Origin: Streptomyces sp. JH34
GTDB taxonomy: Bacteria > Actinomycetota > Actinomycetes > Streptomycetales > Streptomycetaceae
Assembly (NCBI RefSeq): GCF_029428875.1
Contig: NZ_JAJSOO010000001.1
Location: 6,296,501 to 6,360,500 of the forward strand
DNA: 64,000 bases
Reading direction: 5' to 3'
Positions 50,990 through 59,796 of the stretch are shown here, piece after piece. A program made the translations under genes and the position numbers. The first letter of the stretch is position 1. Every line of letters begins with the position of its first letter. Under the pieces are notes generated by a model. The model was not told where the DNA came from. It saw nothing but the letters and a program-made list of their open reading frames with translations, and did not search any database.

Positions 50990-53788
50990 ATGCGCTTTCG
51001 CGGGAAGTCCATCCGCAGGAAGATCGTGGCGTTGCTCCTGGTGCCGCTCGCGTCCCTGACGGGCCTCTGGGTCTTCGCCACCTACGTCACCGGCCGTGAG
51101 GCCGGCGAGCTGATGGGTGCAGGCGCCATCGTGGAGCAGGTCGGCCACCCGCTGGAGGACACCATCCGTGCCGTCCAGGGCGAACGCCGCCAGACGCTCG
51201 TCTTCCTCGCCGATCCCCGGGCCTCGGACGCCCTCCCCCTTCTGCGCCGCCGGCGCGCCGTGACCGACAGGGTCGTGGCCGACGTCAGGCAGAGCGCGAA
51301 GAGCACGGACATCCGGGACAGGCTGAGCCCGGACTCGGAGGCCCAGCTCGACTCGATACTCAACGAGATCGACGGCCTGGACGCGCTGCGGGGGTCCGTC
51401 GAGAAGCGCACCATCGACCGGACGAGGGCCCTCGCCTTCTACAACGGTCTCGTCGACCCCTGCTACCGCTTCCTGAACGGTCTCCACTCGATGGAGAACG
51501 TCTCGATGGACAAGCAGGTCCGGGCCCTGGTCGGTATTTCCCGGGCCCGGGAGATGCTCTCCCGCGAGGACGCCCTGATCGCGTCGGGCCTGATCGCGGG
51601 ACGCCTCGGCGCCCCCGAACTCCGCGTCGTCTCCGACCTCGCGGCCAGCCGCACGCTCCTCTACGAGGTCAACCTCGAGCTCCTGCCGGCAAGTGAACGC
51701 GAGCGCATGGAGCAGTACTGGGACAGCCCCGAGACCGAGCCGCTGCGGACCACGGAGCGGAAGCTCATCGCCGCGGGGCCGATCACCGAGCCGGGTGCCG
51801 TGGACTCCGAGCGCTGGGAGGAAGTGGCCCCGCCGGTCCTGGAGCACCTGGCCAACGACGGCACCGAGATGTCCAACCGCTTCCAGGACCGCGCGGAACC
51901 CGCCGGCTACCGCGTCCTGATCCAGGCCGGTGTCGCCGGAGTCCTGGGATTCGTCGCCCTGCTCGTCTCCGTCTTCGTGTCCGTGCGCGTGGGACGTGAG
52001 CTGATCCGCGACCTCTCCCGGCTGCGCAAGGACGCCCACGAGGTGTCCGGGGTGCGGCTGCCCAGCGTGATGCGCAGGCTGGCCGCGGGCGAGCAGGTCG
52101 ACGTCGAGACCGAAGCCCCCCACCTCAGCTACGAGCGCGACGAGATCGGCCAGGTCGGGCAGGCGCTCAACACCCTGCAGCGGGCCGCCGTCGAAGCCGC
52201 GGTCAAGCAGGCGGACATGCGCCGCGGGGTGTCCGAGGTCTTCGTCAACCTGGCACGACGCAACCAGGTGCTCCTGCACCGTCAGCTGACGCTTTTGGAC
52301 AGCATGGAGCGGCGCACCGAGAACGGCGACGAGCTCGCCGACCTCTTCCGCCTCGACCACCTCACCACCCGCATGCGACGTCACGCCGAAGGCCTCGTGA
52401 TCCTCTCCGGGGCGGCCCCGTCCCGGCAGTGGCGCAAGCCGATCCAGCTGATGGACGTGGTGCGCGCGGCGGTCGCGGAGGTGGAGGACTACGAGCGCAT
52501 CGAGGTCCGCCGCCTGCCCCGCATCGGTGTCGGCGGTCCGGCCGTCGCCGACCTCACCCACCTGATCGCGGAACTGCTGGAGAACGCCACGGTGTTCTCG
52601 CCCCCGCACACCGCGGTCCAGGTGCACGGCGAACGGGTCGCCAACGGCTTCACCCTGGAGATCCACGACCGCGGCCTCGGCATGGCGCCCGAAGTCCTCC
52701 TGGACGCCAACCTGCGGCTCGCGGAGACACCCGACTTCGAACTCTCCGACACCGACCGGCTCGGCCTCTTCGTCGTCAGCCGGCTCGCCCAGCGGCAGAA
52801 CGTCAGGGTGTCGCTGCAGACCTCACCGTACGGAGGGACGACCGCGGTCGTCTTCATCCCGGCGCAGCTGCTCACCGAGGCCCCCGACACGCACGGCACC
52901 GGCTTCCGTCTCGACCGGCGGGCCGAGAAGGCCATCGGCGGCGGCAGGCCGGGCAGGGACGCGCCCGGCAGCGACAAGGCCCGCAGGGACGGCATCGCGG
53001 CCCCGGACGTCCCGGGCAGGCCCTCCGGACTCTCCCCGGTCCCCACGGGCCTCACCGACCCGTCCGTGCTGGACGGTCCCGTCGAACTCGAAGGCCCGGT
53101 GGGCACACTCGGGTTCACCGACCCGGCACGGGACAGGGAGCTCGATCCGGCTCTCGGCCCCGTCCTCGACGGTGTGTCCGACCTGGAGGACACCGAGAGC
53201 GAGCGGGGCGGCATCTTCCGGGCCCGCGACCTGCGCAGGGAAGCCGACAGGGAGCAGCACCAGCAGGCCTTCGACGCGTCCGACGGCCGCTCCGCGGACG
53301 TCCGGCCGATGCGGCCCGCAGGGCCCGTCCCCCTGCCGCGCCGCAAGCCGCCGACGCTCGTCAGCGACCAGGGCCGCCGCATCGGCGACGCGGGCCGTTC
53401 CCACCACGGCACACCCGAGGGGTTCCCCCCGGCCGCCGGCTCGGGCGGGACGACGGAGCCGGGCCCGGGAGCGTCCACATCCGACGAGGCCCCGGTGCGG
53501 CTCAGGCCCGCGTCCCGGCTCTCGGCGTCGGACACGGTGGGCGGCCTCCCGCGCAGGGTCCGGCAGGCCAGTCTCGCCCCACAGCTCCGGGAGGACTCCG
53601 CTGGCCGGACTTCCGGCCAGGCCCCCGCGGACACCGACGACGACCTCGAACGTGACGCGGACGAAGTACGCAATCGCATGGCCTCGCTACAACGCGGCTG
53701 GCAGCGCGGCCGTCGGCAGAACGCCGAGGACGTGACCGGCCCCGGCGAGACAGCACCAGGAACCACTCCGGGAGGGGACGGTCGATGA
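50990..53788 (+). CDS. cvnA: conservon sensor histidine kinase CvnA
   Basis: 932 residues. The first membrane segment is near residues 11-30 ('IVALLLVPLASLTGLWVFATYV'). A long extracellular nitrate-sensor-like domain follows, then a second segment ('VLIQAGVAGVLGFVALLVSVFV') and a HAMP region. The kinase part has 'NLARRNQVLLHRQLTLLDSMER' and an ATPase N-box 'LIAELLENATVFSPP' with 'IHDRGLGMAPE'. The C-terminal 280 residues are Pro/Gly/Ser/Arg-rich and disordered. CvnA starts a conservon, the four-gene signalling cluster repeated in Streptomyces genomes. ATG has GGGGAGG 4 nt upstream. The stop overlaps cvnB (ATGA). Confidence 0.93.
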   Translation: MRFRGKSIRRKIVALLLVPLASLTGLWVFATYVTGREAGELMGAGAIVEQVGHPLEDTIRAVQGERRQTLVFLADPRASDALPLLRRRRAVTDRVVADVRQSAKSTDIRDRLSPDSEAQLDSILNEIDGLDALRGSVEKRTIDRTRALAFYNGLVDPCYRFLNGLHSMENVSMDKQVRALVGISRAREMLSREDALIASGLIAGRLGAPELRVVSDLAASRTLLYEVNLELLPASERERMEQYWDSPETEPLRTTERKLIAAGPITEPGAVDSERWEEVAPPVLEHLANDGTEMSNRFQDRAEPAGYRVLIQAGVAGVLGFVALLVSVFVSVRVGRELIRDLSRLRKDAHEVSGVRLPSVMRRLAAGEQVDVETEAPHLSYERDEIGQVGQALNTLQRAAVEAAVKQADMRRGVSEVFVNLARRNQVLLHRQLTLLDSMERRTENGDELADLFRLDHLTTRMRRHAEGLVILSGAAPSRQWRKPIQLMDVVRAAVAEVEDYERIEVRRLPRIGVGGPAVADLTHLIAELLENATVFSPPHTAVQVHGERVANGFTLEIHDRGLGMAPEVLLDANLRLAETPDFELSDTDRLGLFVVSRLAQRQNVRVSLQTSPYGGTTAVVFIPAQLLTEAPDTHGTGFRLDRRAEKAIGGGRPGRDAPGSDKARRDGIAAPDVPGRPSGLSPVPTGLTDPSVLDGPVELEGPVGTLGFTDPARDRELDPALGPVLDGVSDLEDTESERGGIFRARDLRREADREQHQQAFDASDGRSADVRPMRPAGPVPLPRRKPPTLVSDQGRRIGDAGRSHHGTPEGFPPAAGSGGTTEPGPGASTSDEAPVRLRPASRLSASDTVGGLPRRVRQASLAPQLREDSAGRTSGQAPADTDDDLERDADEVRNRMASLQRGWQRGRRQNAEDVTGPGETAPGTTPGGDGR

Positions 53789-54228
53789 CCGCACCGAACG
53801 CAGCAGCACACAACGCCGCACGCCAGGGCTCAGGCGAACTCAACTGGCTCCTCGACGAACTGGTCGAGCGCGTCGCGAGCATCCGCAAGGCGCTGGTGCT
53901 CTCCAGCGACGGCCTCGCCACCGGAACGTCCCAGGACCTGACCCGCGAGGACAGCGAGCACCTGGCTGCCGTCGCCTCCGGATTCCACAGCCTCGCCAAG
54001 GGGGTCGGCCGCCACTTCGACGCCGGCCGCGTCCGGCAGACGGTGGTGGAACTCGACGAGGCCTTCCTCTTCGTCACGGCTGCGGGTGACGGCAGTTGCC
54101 TCGCCGTCCTGGCGGAGTCGGACTCGGACGTCGGACAGGTGGCCTACGAGATGACCCTGATGGTCAAGCGCGTGGGGGTCCACCTGGCCAACGCCCCCCG
54201 GACCACCGGTCTGCCCGCCGGAGGGTGA
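53785..54228 (+). CDS. cvnB: conservon protein CvnB (roadblock/LC7)
   Basis: 147 residues, a roadblock/LC7 fold: 'LNWLLDELVERVASIRKALVLSSDGLATG', then 'DGSCLAVLAESDSDVGQVAYEMTLMVKRV'. In bacteria these proteins pair with small Ras-like GTPases and act as regulators, here of CvnD. The ATG overlaps the cvnA stop, so expression is coupled; cvnC starts 9 nt after its stop. Confidence 0.93.
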   Translation: MTAPNAAAHNAARQGSGELNWLLDELVERVASIRKALVLSSDGLATGTSQDLTREDSEHLAAVASGFHSLAKGVGRHFDAGRVRQTVVELDEAFLFVTAAGDGSCLAVLAESDSDVGQVAYEMTLMVKRVGVHLANAPRTTGLPAGG

Positions 54229-54237
54229 GGCGAGGGG

Positions 54238-54675
54238 ATGAGCGCTGACTCCGTCCGGGACACCGCGCCCGGATCACCGCCCGTTTCCGCCGAAGCGGGC
54301 TCCTCGCGCTGGTACGACGCCGAAGCGGGTCCGGTGGTCCGGCCCTACGCGATGACCCGGGGGCGTACCAGCAGCGCGTCCCGCCATCGTCTCGACCTGA
54401 TCGCGCTCGTCGTCCCGGAACCGGTGGCCGACGATCCCGGCCGGGACCAGACGCTCTCCCCGGAACACGTGGAGATCGTCGAACTGTGCAGCGACATGCC
54501 CCAGTCGATCGCCGAACTCGCCTCAGGACTGGACCTCCCCGTCGGGGTGGTCAGGGTCCTGGTCGGTGACCTCGTCGAGGACGAACTGGTGCACGTCACC
54601 CGTCCCGTTCCGCCGGCCGAGCTGCCGGATGTGAGCATTCTTCGCGAGGTGATCAATGGCCTTCGGGCGCTCTAG
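54238..54675 (+). CDS. cvnC: conservon protein CvnC (DUF742)
   Basis: 145 residues. 'VVRPYAMTRGRT' is the DUF742 opening motif, followed by a winged helix ('EHVEIVELCSDMPQSIAELASGLDLPVGVVRVLVGDLVEDELV'). CvnC is thought to link the sensor kinase to the GTPase. It overlaps cvnD by 20 nt. Confidence 0.92.
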   Translation: MSADSVRDTAPGSPPVSAEAGSSRWYDAEAGPVVRPYAMTRGRTSSASRHRLDLIALVVPEPVADDPGRDQTLSPEHVEIVELCSDMPQSIAELASGLDLPVGVVRVLVGDLVEDELVHVTRPVPPAELPDVSILREVINGLRAL

Positions 54676-55261
54676 CCGCCGGAAGCGGCCCGTCGAGCCC
54701 GTTACCCTGAAAATTCTGGTGGCGGGCGGCTTCGGAGTGGGCAAGACGACGCTGGTGGGAGCGGTCAGCGAGATCAGACCGTTGCGCACGGAGGAGAGGC
54801 TGAGCGAGGCGGGCCGTCCCGTCGACGACGTGGCCGGGGTCGAGGGCAAGAGCACCACGACCGTCGCCATGGACTTCGGCCGCATCACCCTGCGCGAGGA
54901 CCTCGTCCTCTATCTGTTCGGCACCCCCGGCCAGGACCGCTTCTGGTTCCTCTGGGACGAGCTGGCCCAAGGCGCCCTGGGCGCGGTGGTCCTCGCGGAC
55001 ACCCGGCGGCTGGAGGACTGCTTCGCGGCCGTCGACTACTTCGAGCGCCGGTCGATCCCGTTCACGGTCGCCGTCAACCTCTTCGAGGGCGCCGAGCGGT
55101 TCCCGACGGAGACGGTCCGGGCCGCGCTCGACCTCGATCCCGAGGTGCCCGTGCTGATCTGCGACGCGCGCGACAAGGCCTCCGTGCGGGACGTACTCGT
55201 CGCGGTCGTGGAACACGCGCTGGTGCGTGCCGACCGGGTCCGGGAGCCCGCCGGGACCTGA
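54656..55261 (+). CDS. cvnD: conservon GTPase CvnD
   Basis: 201 residues. The P-loop is 'VAGGFGVGKTTL' (Lys30), and 'LFGTPGQDRFWFLWDEL' is the G3/switch II region, typical of the MglA/Rab-like CvnD group. 'VAVNLFEGAERF' replaces the canonical NKxD with a family-specific form. CvnD binds and hydrolyses GTP and relays the CvnA signal. No P450 (CvnE) or other effector gene follows, so this is the four-gene type. A hairpin terminates the operon at 55276-55311. Confidence 0.93.
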   Translation: MAFGRSSRRKRPVEPVTLKILVAGGFGVGKTTLVGAVSEIRPLRTEERLSEAGRPVDDVAGVEGKSTTTVAMDFGRITLREDLVLYLFGTPGQDRFWFLWDELAQGALGAVVLADTRRLEDCFAAVDYFERRSIPFTVAVNLFEGAERFPTETVRAALDLDPEVPVLICDARDKASVRDVLVAVVEHALVRADRVREPAGT

Positions 55262-55275
55262 GATCCGCACCGGAC

Positions 55276-55311
55276 GCGGCCCGTACCCCCGCCGACCGGG
55301 GTACGGACCGC
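55276..55311 (+). terminator. conservon terminator
   Basis: A 14-bp stem with one mismatch (55276-55289 with 55298-55311) lies 15 bp after the cvnD stop. Confidence 0.65.
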
Positions 55312-55389
55312 GCGTACGGTGCGGGGGGCGGACGTGGAAGGAGTCTTCACCCGGGGTGACGACCCGTCAACCCTGCGCGCACCGTGAGG

Positions 55390-55737
55390 TCACCGGTTCT
55401 CGGCGAGCCACTCGGCGGCGGTCTCGGCGAGCTCGGCGTCCCGGCCGGTGAGCATCATCCGGATCATCTGCACGTCGCCGCGCAGCGACCACGCGGGGTT
55501 CCCGAACGTCGCCGGATTGTTCTTCTCGATGAGGAAGTGCGCCGGCCACGCGGTCCCGTACCCGATCAGGGGCAGGGCCAGGGCGTACCGCTTGCGGCCG
55601 CGCGCCAGACCGTACGTGGTGACCGCGAGGCCGGTCAGGGTCCCGGTCAGATGGATCCACCGGGTCGCCGCCCTCGAGTGCATGGCGACGTAGTACGGCC
55701 AGAACTCTTCATACGAATCGAACGTCTGCTGAGACAT
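55390..55737 (-). CDS. DUF962 (Mpo1-like) membrane protein
   Basis: 115 residues. 'FWPYYVAMHSRAATRWIHLTGT' and 'WPAHFLIEKNNPATFGNPAWSLRGD' are DUF962 signatures, with His/Asp-type metal-ligand positions. Yeast Mpo1 is an Fe2+-dependent dioxygenase of 2-hydroxy fatty acids; whether the bacterial protein shares this is unproven. Two or three membrane segments are likely. The ATG at 55737 fits the family N-terminus but has no strong ribosome-binding site. Confidence 0.87.
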   Translation of the reverse strand: MSQQTFDSYEEFWPYYVAMHSRAATRWIHLTGTLTGLAVTTYGLARGRKRYALALPLIGYGTAWPAHFLIEKNNPATFGNPAWSLRGDVQMIRMMLTGRDAELAETAAEWLAENR

Positions 55738-55797
55738 GAGGGCACCGTAACGGCTGGGCCGGCAACCGGACACGGCAGTTCCGCGTCGGAGAAGGAG

Positions 55798-55840
55798 AAC
55801 GGGCGGCCGGAGCCCACGGGGGTGGTCCCGGTCGCCCGTT
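55798..55840 (-). terminator. terminator hairpin downstream of vanX-like gene
   Basis: A 13-bp stem with one G-U wobble (55798-55810 with 55828-55840) lies 14 bp after the stop of the minus-strand dipeptidase gene. Confidence 0.6.
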
Positions 55841-55853
55841 CGTCCGCCGGGTC

Positions 55854-56660
55854 TCAGTGCCCCGCGACGGAGCGCCGTGCCACCGGGAAGTCGAAGTACG
55901 TGTCGGGGAAGAGCTCGGGCTTGTAGGTGAAGTGCCACCACTCCTCCGCGAGGTTCACGAAACCCAGGCCCGTGAGCGTCGACTTGAGGAACTGCCGGTT
56001 GGCGCGCTGCGCCCCCTGCACCCGGGGGTCGTCCGTGTGCGACAGGGTGTCGAAGCAGTCGTACCCCGTACCCATGTCCACCGAGTTGTCCGGGAAGCGC
56101 TCGCTCCTCGGCGCGTAGCACGGTGCCAGTTCCTCGCCCGGCTCGTACGGCCGGGTCGGCAGCGCCGGCAGCTTCACCAGGGTGAGGTCGACCGTGCCGC
56201 CCCGGCTGTGTCCGGACTTCTCCGCGATGTAACCGTCCTCGAACAGCCGCGTCTTGTCGACCAGCGGATAGAACTCGTCCTTCATGGCCTGGTCGTCGAG
56301 GTCCTTCGCCCAGCGCACGAAGTGGTCGACGGCGCGCTGCGGCCGGTAGCAGTCGTACACTTTGAGCGAGTAGCCCTGACGCAGGAGGCTCCGCTGGGCC
56401 GTGCGCAGCGCGAGAGCCGCGGGCCTGGTCAGGATGCAGACGGGCTGCCGGTAGCCGTCCACCGGCTCACCCATGAAGTTGTGCGCGGTCGTGTAGCGCA
56501 TCTCCGTGATGATCGTCGGATCGACGGAGCGCAGGTCGACGAACTCCGGCGGAGCCTTGGGTTCGGGCCTGGCCGCGGCGGCCGGGGCGGCGGCGGTCAC
56601 GGCGAGCAGAGCGGCGCCGGCGGCGGCAAGGGCGCGGAGGGTACGAGCAATTCCTGTCAT
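55854..56660 (-). CDS. secreted D-alanyl-D-alanine dipeptidase (VanX family)
   Basis: 268 residues. A Sec signal ('LRALAAAGAALLAVTAAAPAAAA') means export, unlike cytoplasmic VanX of glycopeptide resistance. 'EMRYTTAHNFMGEPVDGY' and 'LKVYDCYRPQRAVDHF' are family motifs, 'SGHSRGGTVDLTL' carries zinc-binding His and Asp, and 'EEWWHFTY' the catalytic Glu and third His. It should hydrolyse D-Ala-D-Ala or similar cell-wall dipeptides outside the cell. No vanH, vanA or vanRS genes are near, so a cell-wall recycling role is more likely than resistance. Confidence 0.9.
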   Translation of the reverse strand: MTGIARTLRALAAAGAALLAVTAAAPAAAARPEPKAPPEFVDLRSVDPTIITEMRYTTAHNFMGEPVDGYRQPVCILTRPAALALRTAQRSLLRQGYSLKVYDCYRPQRAVDHFVRWAKDLDDQAMKDEFYPLVDKTRLFEDGYIAEKSGHSRGGTVDLTLVKLPALPTRPYEPGEELAPCYAPRSERFPDNSVDMGTGYDCFDTLSHTDDPRVQGAQRANRQFLKSTLTGLGFVNLAEEWWHFTYKPELFPDTYFDFPVARRSVAGH

Positions 56661-56720
56661 GGGCACACCGTCTATCAGCTTCGGCGCCGCAGGAGAAGAG
56701 CGATCGGATACAGTCCGCCC

Positions 56721-57218
56721 GTGAAGGACTCCCACTGCGGCTACTGCGGGTCCCCGTACGCCTCCGGCACCTGGCCGCGCACCTGCACGGAATGCGGTCG
56801 CACCGCCTATCGCAACCCTCTCCCCGTCGCCGTGGCCCTGCTGCCCGTCACCGAAGCACAGGGCACCGGCCTCGTCGTCATCACCCGCACCATCCCACCG
56901 CACCGGGGCGGAACCGCGCTGCCAGGCGGCTACATCGACGAGACCGAGGACTGGCGCCACGCCGTCGTGCGCGAACTGCGCGAGGAGACGGGCATCCGGG
57001 CCCACGGGGCCGACGTACGCCTCGCCGACGCCCTGAGCTCCCCGGACGGCCACCTGCTTCTCTTCGGACTGCTCCCGCCGCGGCCCGCCTCCGAACTACC
57101 GCCCTCCGCACCGACGGACGAGACCTCGGGATACGACGTACTGCGCACCCCGGGCGAACTCGCCTTCCCCCTGCACACCCGGGCCGTACACGCCTGGTTC
57201 TCCGGCGCCTACGGCTGA
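56721..57218 (+). CDS. NUDIX hydrolase with N-terminal zinc ribbon
   Basis: 165 residues. An N-terminal zinc ribbon ('CGYCGSPY' and 'CTECGRTAY') is followed by a NUDIX domain. Its box runs from 'GGYIDETEDWRHAVVRELRE' into 'ETGI', matching GX5EX7REUXEEXGU. Similar proteins include NADH pyrophosphatases and relatives, but the substrate cannot be fixed. GTG at 56721 is preceded by TACAGT 6 nt away, so it may be translated from a leaderless mRNA. It overlaps the convergent GH31 gene by 10 bp and is divergent from the vanX-like gene. Confidence 0.88.
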   Translation: MKDSHCGYCGSPYASGTWPRTCTECGRTAYRNPLPVAVALLPVTEAQGTGLVVITRTIPPHRGGTALPGGYIDETEDWRHAVVRELREETGIRAHGADVRLADALSSPDGHLLLFGLLPPRPASELPPSAPTDETSGYDVLRTPGELAFPLHTRAVHAWFSGAYG

Positions 57219-59578
57219 GCGGCGCCCGGCAGCCCCCGTACACGCACCGGATACGGCACCGACTCCTCCTCGCCGTCCCGCTCTACCACCACACGCCCGG
57301 CACCGATGCGCGAGGTGTAGCGCTCCACCTCAGCCCGCTCCCACCCGTCACCCACGTCCCGCACGACCAGCCCGCCCCCGGCACGCCCGGCAGCCGGAGC
57401 CCACACCTCCAGTTCCAGTGCCCCCTCCGGGCTCCGCACCGGGATCACCGCCCCGGCCCGTGCCAGCACCGGGATCCGTGACAGCGGCGCCTCCACCACC
57501 ACCTGACCAGGGCCGTCGAACGCCCGTCCCGTCGCCGTGTCGTACCAGCGCCCGCGCGGCAGCCGCACCGACCTGCGGACGGCTCCCTCCTCCAGCACCG
57601 GGGCGACCAGCAGCGCGTCACCCAGCAGGAATGCGTCCTCGCAGTCCCGCAGCTCGCGGTCCCCCGACGCACCCCACCACAGCGGCCGCACATACGGCGC
57701 ACCCGTCAGCCGGGCCAGCTGCGCCAGCGTCACGAAATAGGGAAGCAGCCGTTCCCGCTCCTCCAGCACCCGCCCGGCGTGCACGAGCACCTCCGGCCCG
57801 AACTCCCAGGGCTCCCGGCGCCCCGCGTCGATGGCCGCGTGCGTGCGGAACAACGGCATGTACGCGCCCAGCTGGAACCAGCGCAGATACAGCTCGGGAG
57901 ACGGCGAACCGTCGAACCCGCCCACATCGGGCCCCGAATACGGCACCCCGCAGAGTCCCAGCCCCAGCACCAGGGCCAGCGAGGCCCGGAGCCCGGGCCA
58001 CCCCGTGGCCACATCTCCCGACCAGGTACCGCCGTACCGCTGCATGCCCGCCCACCCCGAACGGGAGAACAGGAACGGCCGCTCCTCGGGCCGCAGCCGC
58101 CGCAGCCCCTCGTACCCGGCCCTCGCCATCGCCAGGGCGTACACGTTGTGCGCCTCCCGGTGGTCCCCGCCCCGCCCCTCCAGCGCGTGCCTCGACGAAC
58201 GCGGCAGCGACGGGTCCCCGAAGGCCGAGAACGACACCGGCTCGTTCATGTCGTGCCACACCCCGGCGAACCCCTGGCCGAGCCGTTCCTCGTACAGCCC
58301 GCCCCACCACTCCCGCACCAGCGGATCGGTGAAGTCCGGATAGACGCACTCGCCCGGCCACACCTCACCCAGCACCGGCCGGCCCTGCGGATCCCGGACG
58401 AAGGCACCCTCCGCACCGACCTCCATGCCGCTGTCGAACACCGCGTTGCCCGCCGACGCCCGCACGGCCGGGTCGACGATCGACACCAGCCGCACACCTT
58501 CCTCACGCAGCTCCTTCGCCAGCCGCGGAAGACCGGGGAACCGCTCCGGGTCGACCGTGAACACCTGGTGCGCGTCGTAGTGGTCGATGTCCAGATGCAG
58601 CACCGACAGGGGCAACCCCCTGTCCCGGTATCCCGCGACGATCCGCCGCACCTCCTGCTCGCTCCCGAACCCCCATCGCGCGTGCTGCGGACCGAGCGCC
58701 CACGACGGCGGCAGCGCCGGTGCCCCCGTCAGTCCCGTCCAGCCCTGGAGAACCCGGGCAGGCGTACCCACGACCACCCAGCAGCGCAGCGGACCCCCGT
58801 CCATCCGCACCTCACACGTACCGGGCCGGTCGTGCCCCGAACCGGCACCCTCCTCGCCCTCCCGGAGCGTCACCCCGCCCGACCACGAGTTGTCGTGGAA
58901 CACCAGATGCGTCCCCGCGTCGGAGACCACGACCTGCACCGGCATCGTCAGGTACAGCGGATCGTCCCCCGGACCGAAACGCCCGCCCGGATCGGTGTTC
59001 CACAGCCGGTACGTGCCCTCCCGCAGCCTCGGCCCCCCGGAACGCCCGCCCAGCCCGAAGAACCGCGCGTCGGCCGGAACCTCGGAGCGCTGCACCCACC
59101 GCGCCCCACCGCCCTCCACCGGCTCCCACCAGCGCGGCGGCAGCTCCCGGCGCAACAGCACCCCACCCGGCGTACGCAGTTCCACCGCCCCGAGCCGCGA
59201 AACGACCACCGTCAGCCGCTCCGACACCACCTGCCAGCCGCCGTTCGTGTCCGGCTCCAGACACGCCCGCGGATCTGCCTCCGGCGCGGCACCCGGCAAG
59301 GCGTACGAGGGAAGCGGCCCGACGCCGTCCCACGACCAGAACACCGCTCCGCCCACCGCCACCCGGATCACCAGTTCCGAGCGGGCGAACCGCACCACGC
59401 CACCGCCGGGCCCCGGCTCCGCGCCGACCAGGAGACCAGGCACACGGGCCCGCTCCGCACCGCGAGGCACCAGCCCCCGGACATCCGCACGCCGGTGCCG
59501 CCAGGCCGAGCGCACCGCACGCATCCCCTGTACGGAACCGACCATTCTCACCGAGCGCATCAGGTCACGACCATCCAT
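57209..59578 (-). CDS. family 31 glycoside hydrolase (alpha-glucosidase-like)
   Basis: 789 residues. An N-terminal beta-sandwich (to about residue 290) precedes the GH31 barrel. 'GVWHDMNEP' carries the nucleophile Asp443, and 'TWSGDVATGWPGL' carries the acid/base Asp522. 'GVPYSGPDVGGF' and 'YVRPLWWGASGDRELRDCEDAFLLGD' are further GH31 landmarks, the second leading into the C-terminal beta domains. It should hydrolyse terminal alpha-glucosides or related bonds; no signal peptide is visible, so it acts inside the cell. ATG at 59578 follows AAGGTGG; the upstream frame is open but lacks domain character. Confidence 0.9.
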   Translation of the reverse strand: MDGRDLMRSVRMVGSVQGMRAVRSAWRHRRADVRGLVPRGAERARVPGLLVGAEPGPGGGVVRFARSELVIRVAVGGAVFWSWDGVGPLPSYALPGAAPEADPRACLEPDTNGGWQVVSERLTVVVSRLGAVELRTPGGVLLRRELPPRWWEPVEGGGARWVQRSEVPADARFFGLGGRSGGPRLREGTYRLWNTDPGGRFGPGDDPLYLTMPVQVVVSDAGTHLVFHDNSWSGGVTLREGEEGAGSGHDRPGTCEVRMDGGPLRCWVVVGTPARVLQGWTGLTGAPALPPSWALGPQHARWGFGSEQEVRRIVAGYRDRGLPLSVLHLDIDHYDAHQVFTVDPERFPGLPRLAKELREEGVRLVSIVDPAVRASAGNAVFDSGMEVGAEGAFVRDPQGRPVLGEVWPGECVYPDFTDPLVREWWGGLYEERLGQGFAGVWHDMNEPVSFSAFGDPSLPRSSRHALEGRGGDHREAHNVYALAMARAGYEGLRRLRPEERPFLFSRSGWAGMQRYGGTWSGDVATGWPGLRASLALVLGLGLCGVPYSGPDVGGFDGSPSPELYLRWFQLGAYMPLFRTHAAIDAGRREPWEFGPEVLVHAGRVLEERERLLPYFVTLAQLARLTGAPYVRPLWWGASGDRELRDCEDAFLLGDALLVAPVLEEGAVRRSVRLPRGRWYDTATGRAFDGPGQVVVEAPLSRIPVLARAGAVIPVRSPEGALELEVWAPAAGRAGGGLVVRDVGDGWERAEVERYTSRIGAGRVVVERDGEEESVPYPVRVRGLPGAAQP

Positions 59579-59796
59579 GCGGCCACCTTGCCATCCGCCC
59601 GGACGGAAGCGTGCCCCGTTCAGCTTCCGTTCACCTGTGGCTCCACCACACAGCCGGACACGCAACCATGGCAGGCGGACCCTGGTGCGCAAGACGATCA
59701 CGTGGCATCGTCCGTGACAGCCGTTCACGCGCACACCCCAGCCCGTGCGCGACGCACGCACACCCCGCGTACACCCCGAAAGGCCAGGGAGCCTCC

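Noticed and set aside
55854..56660. Vancomycin resistance cluster
   Set aside because: Only a VanX-like gene is present, and it has a signal peptide.
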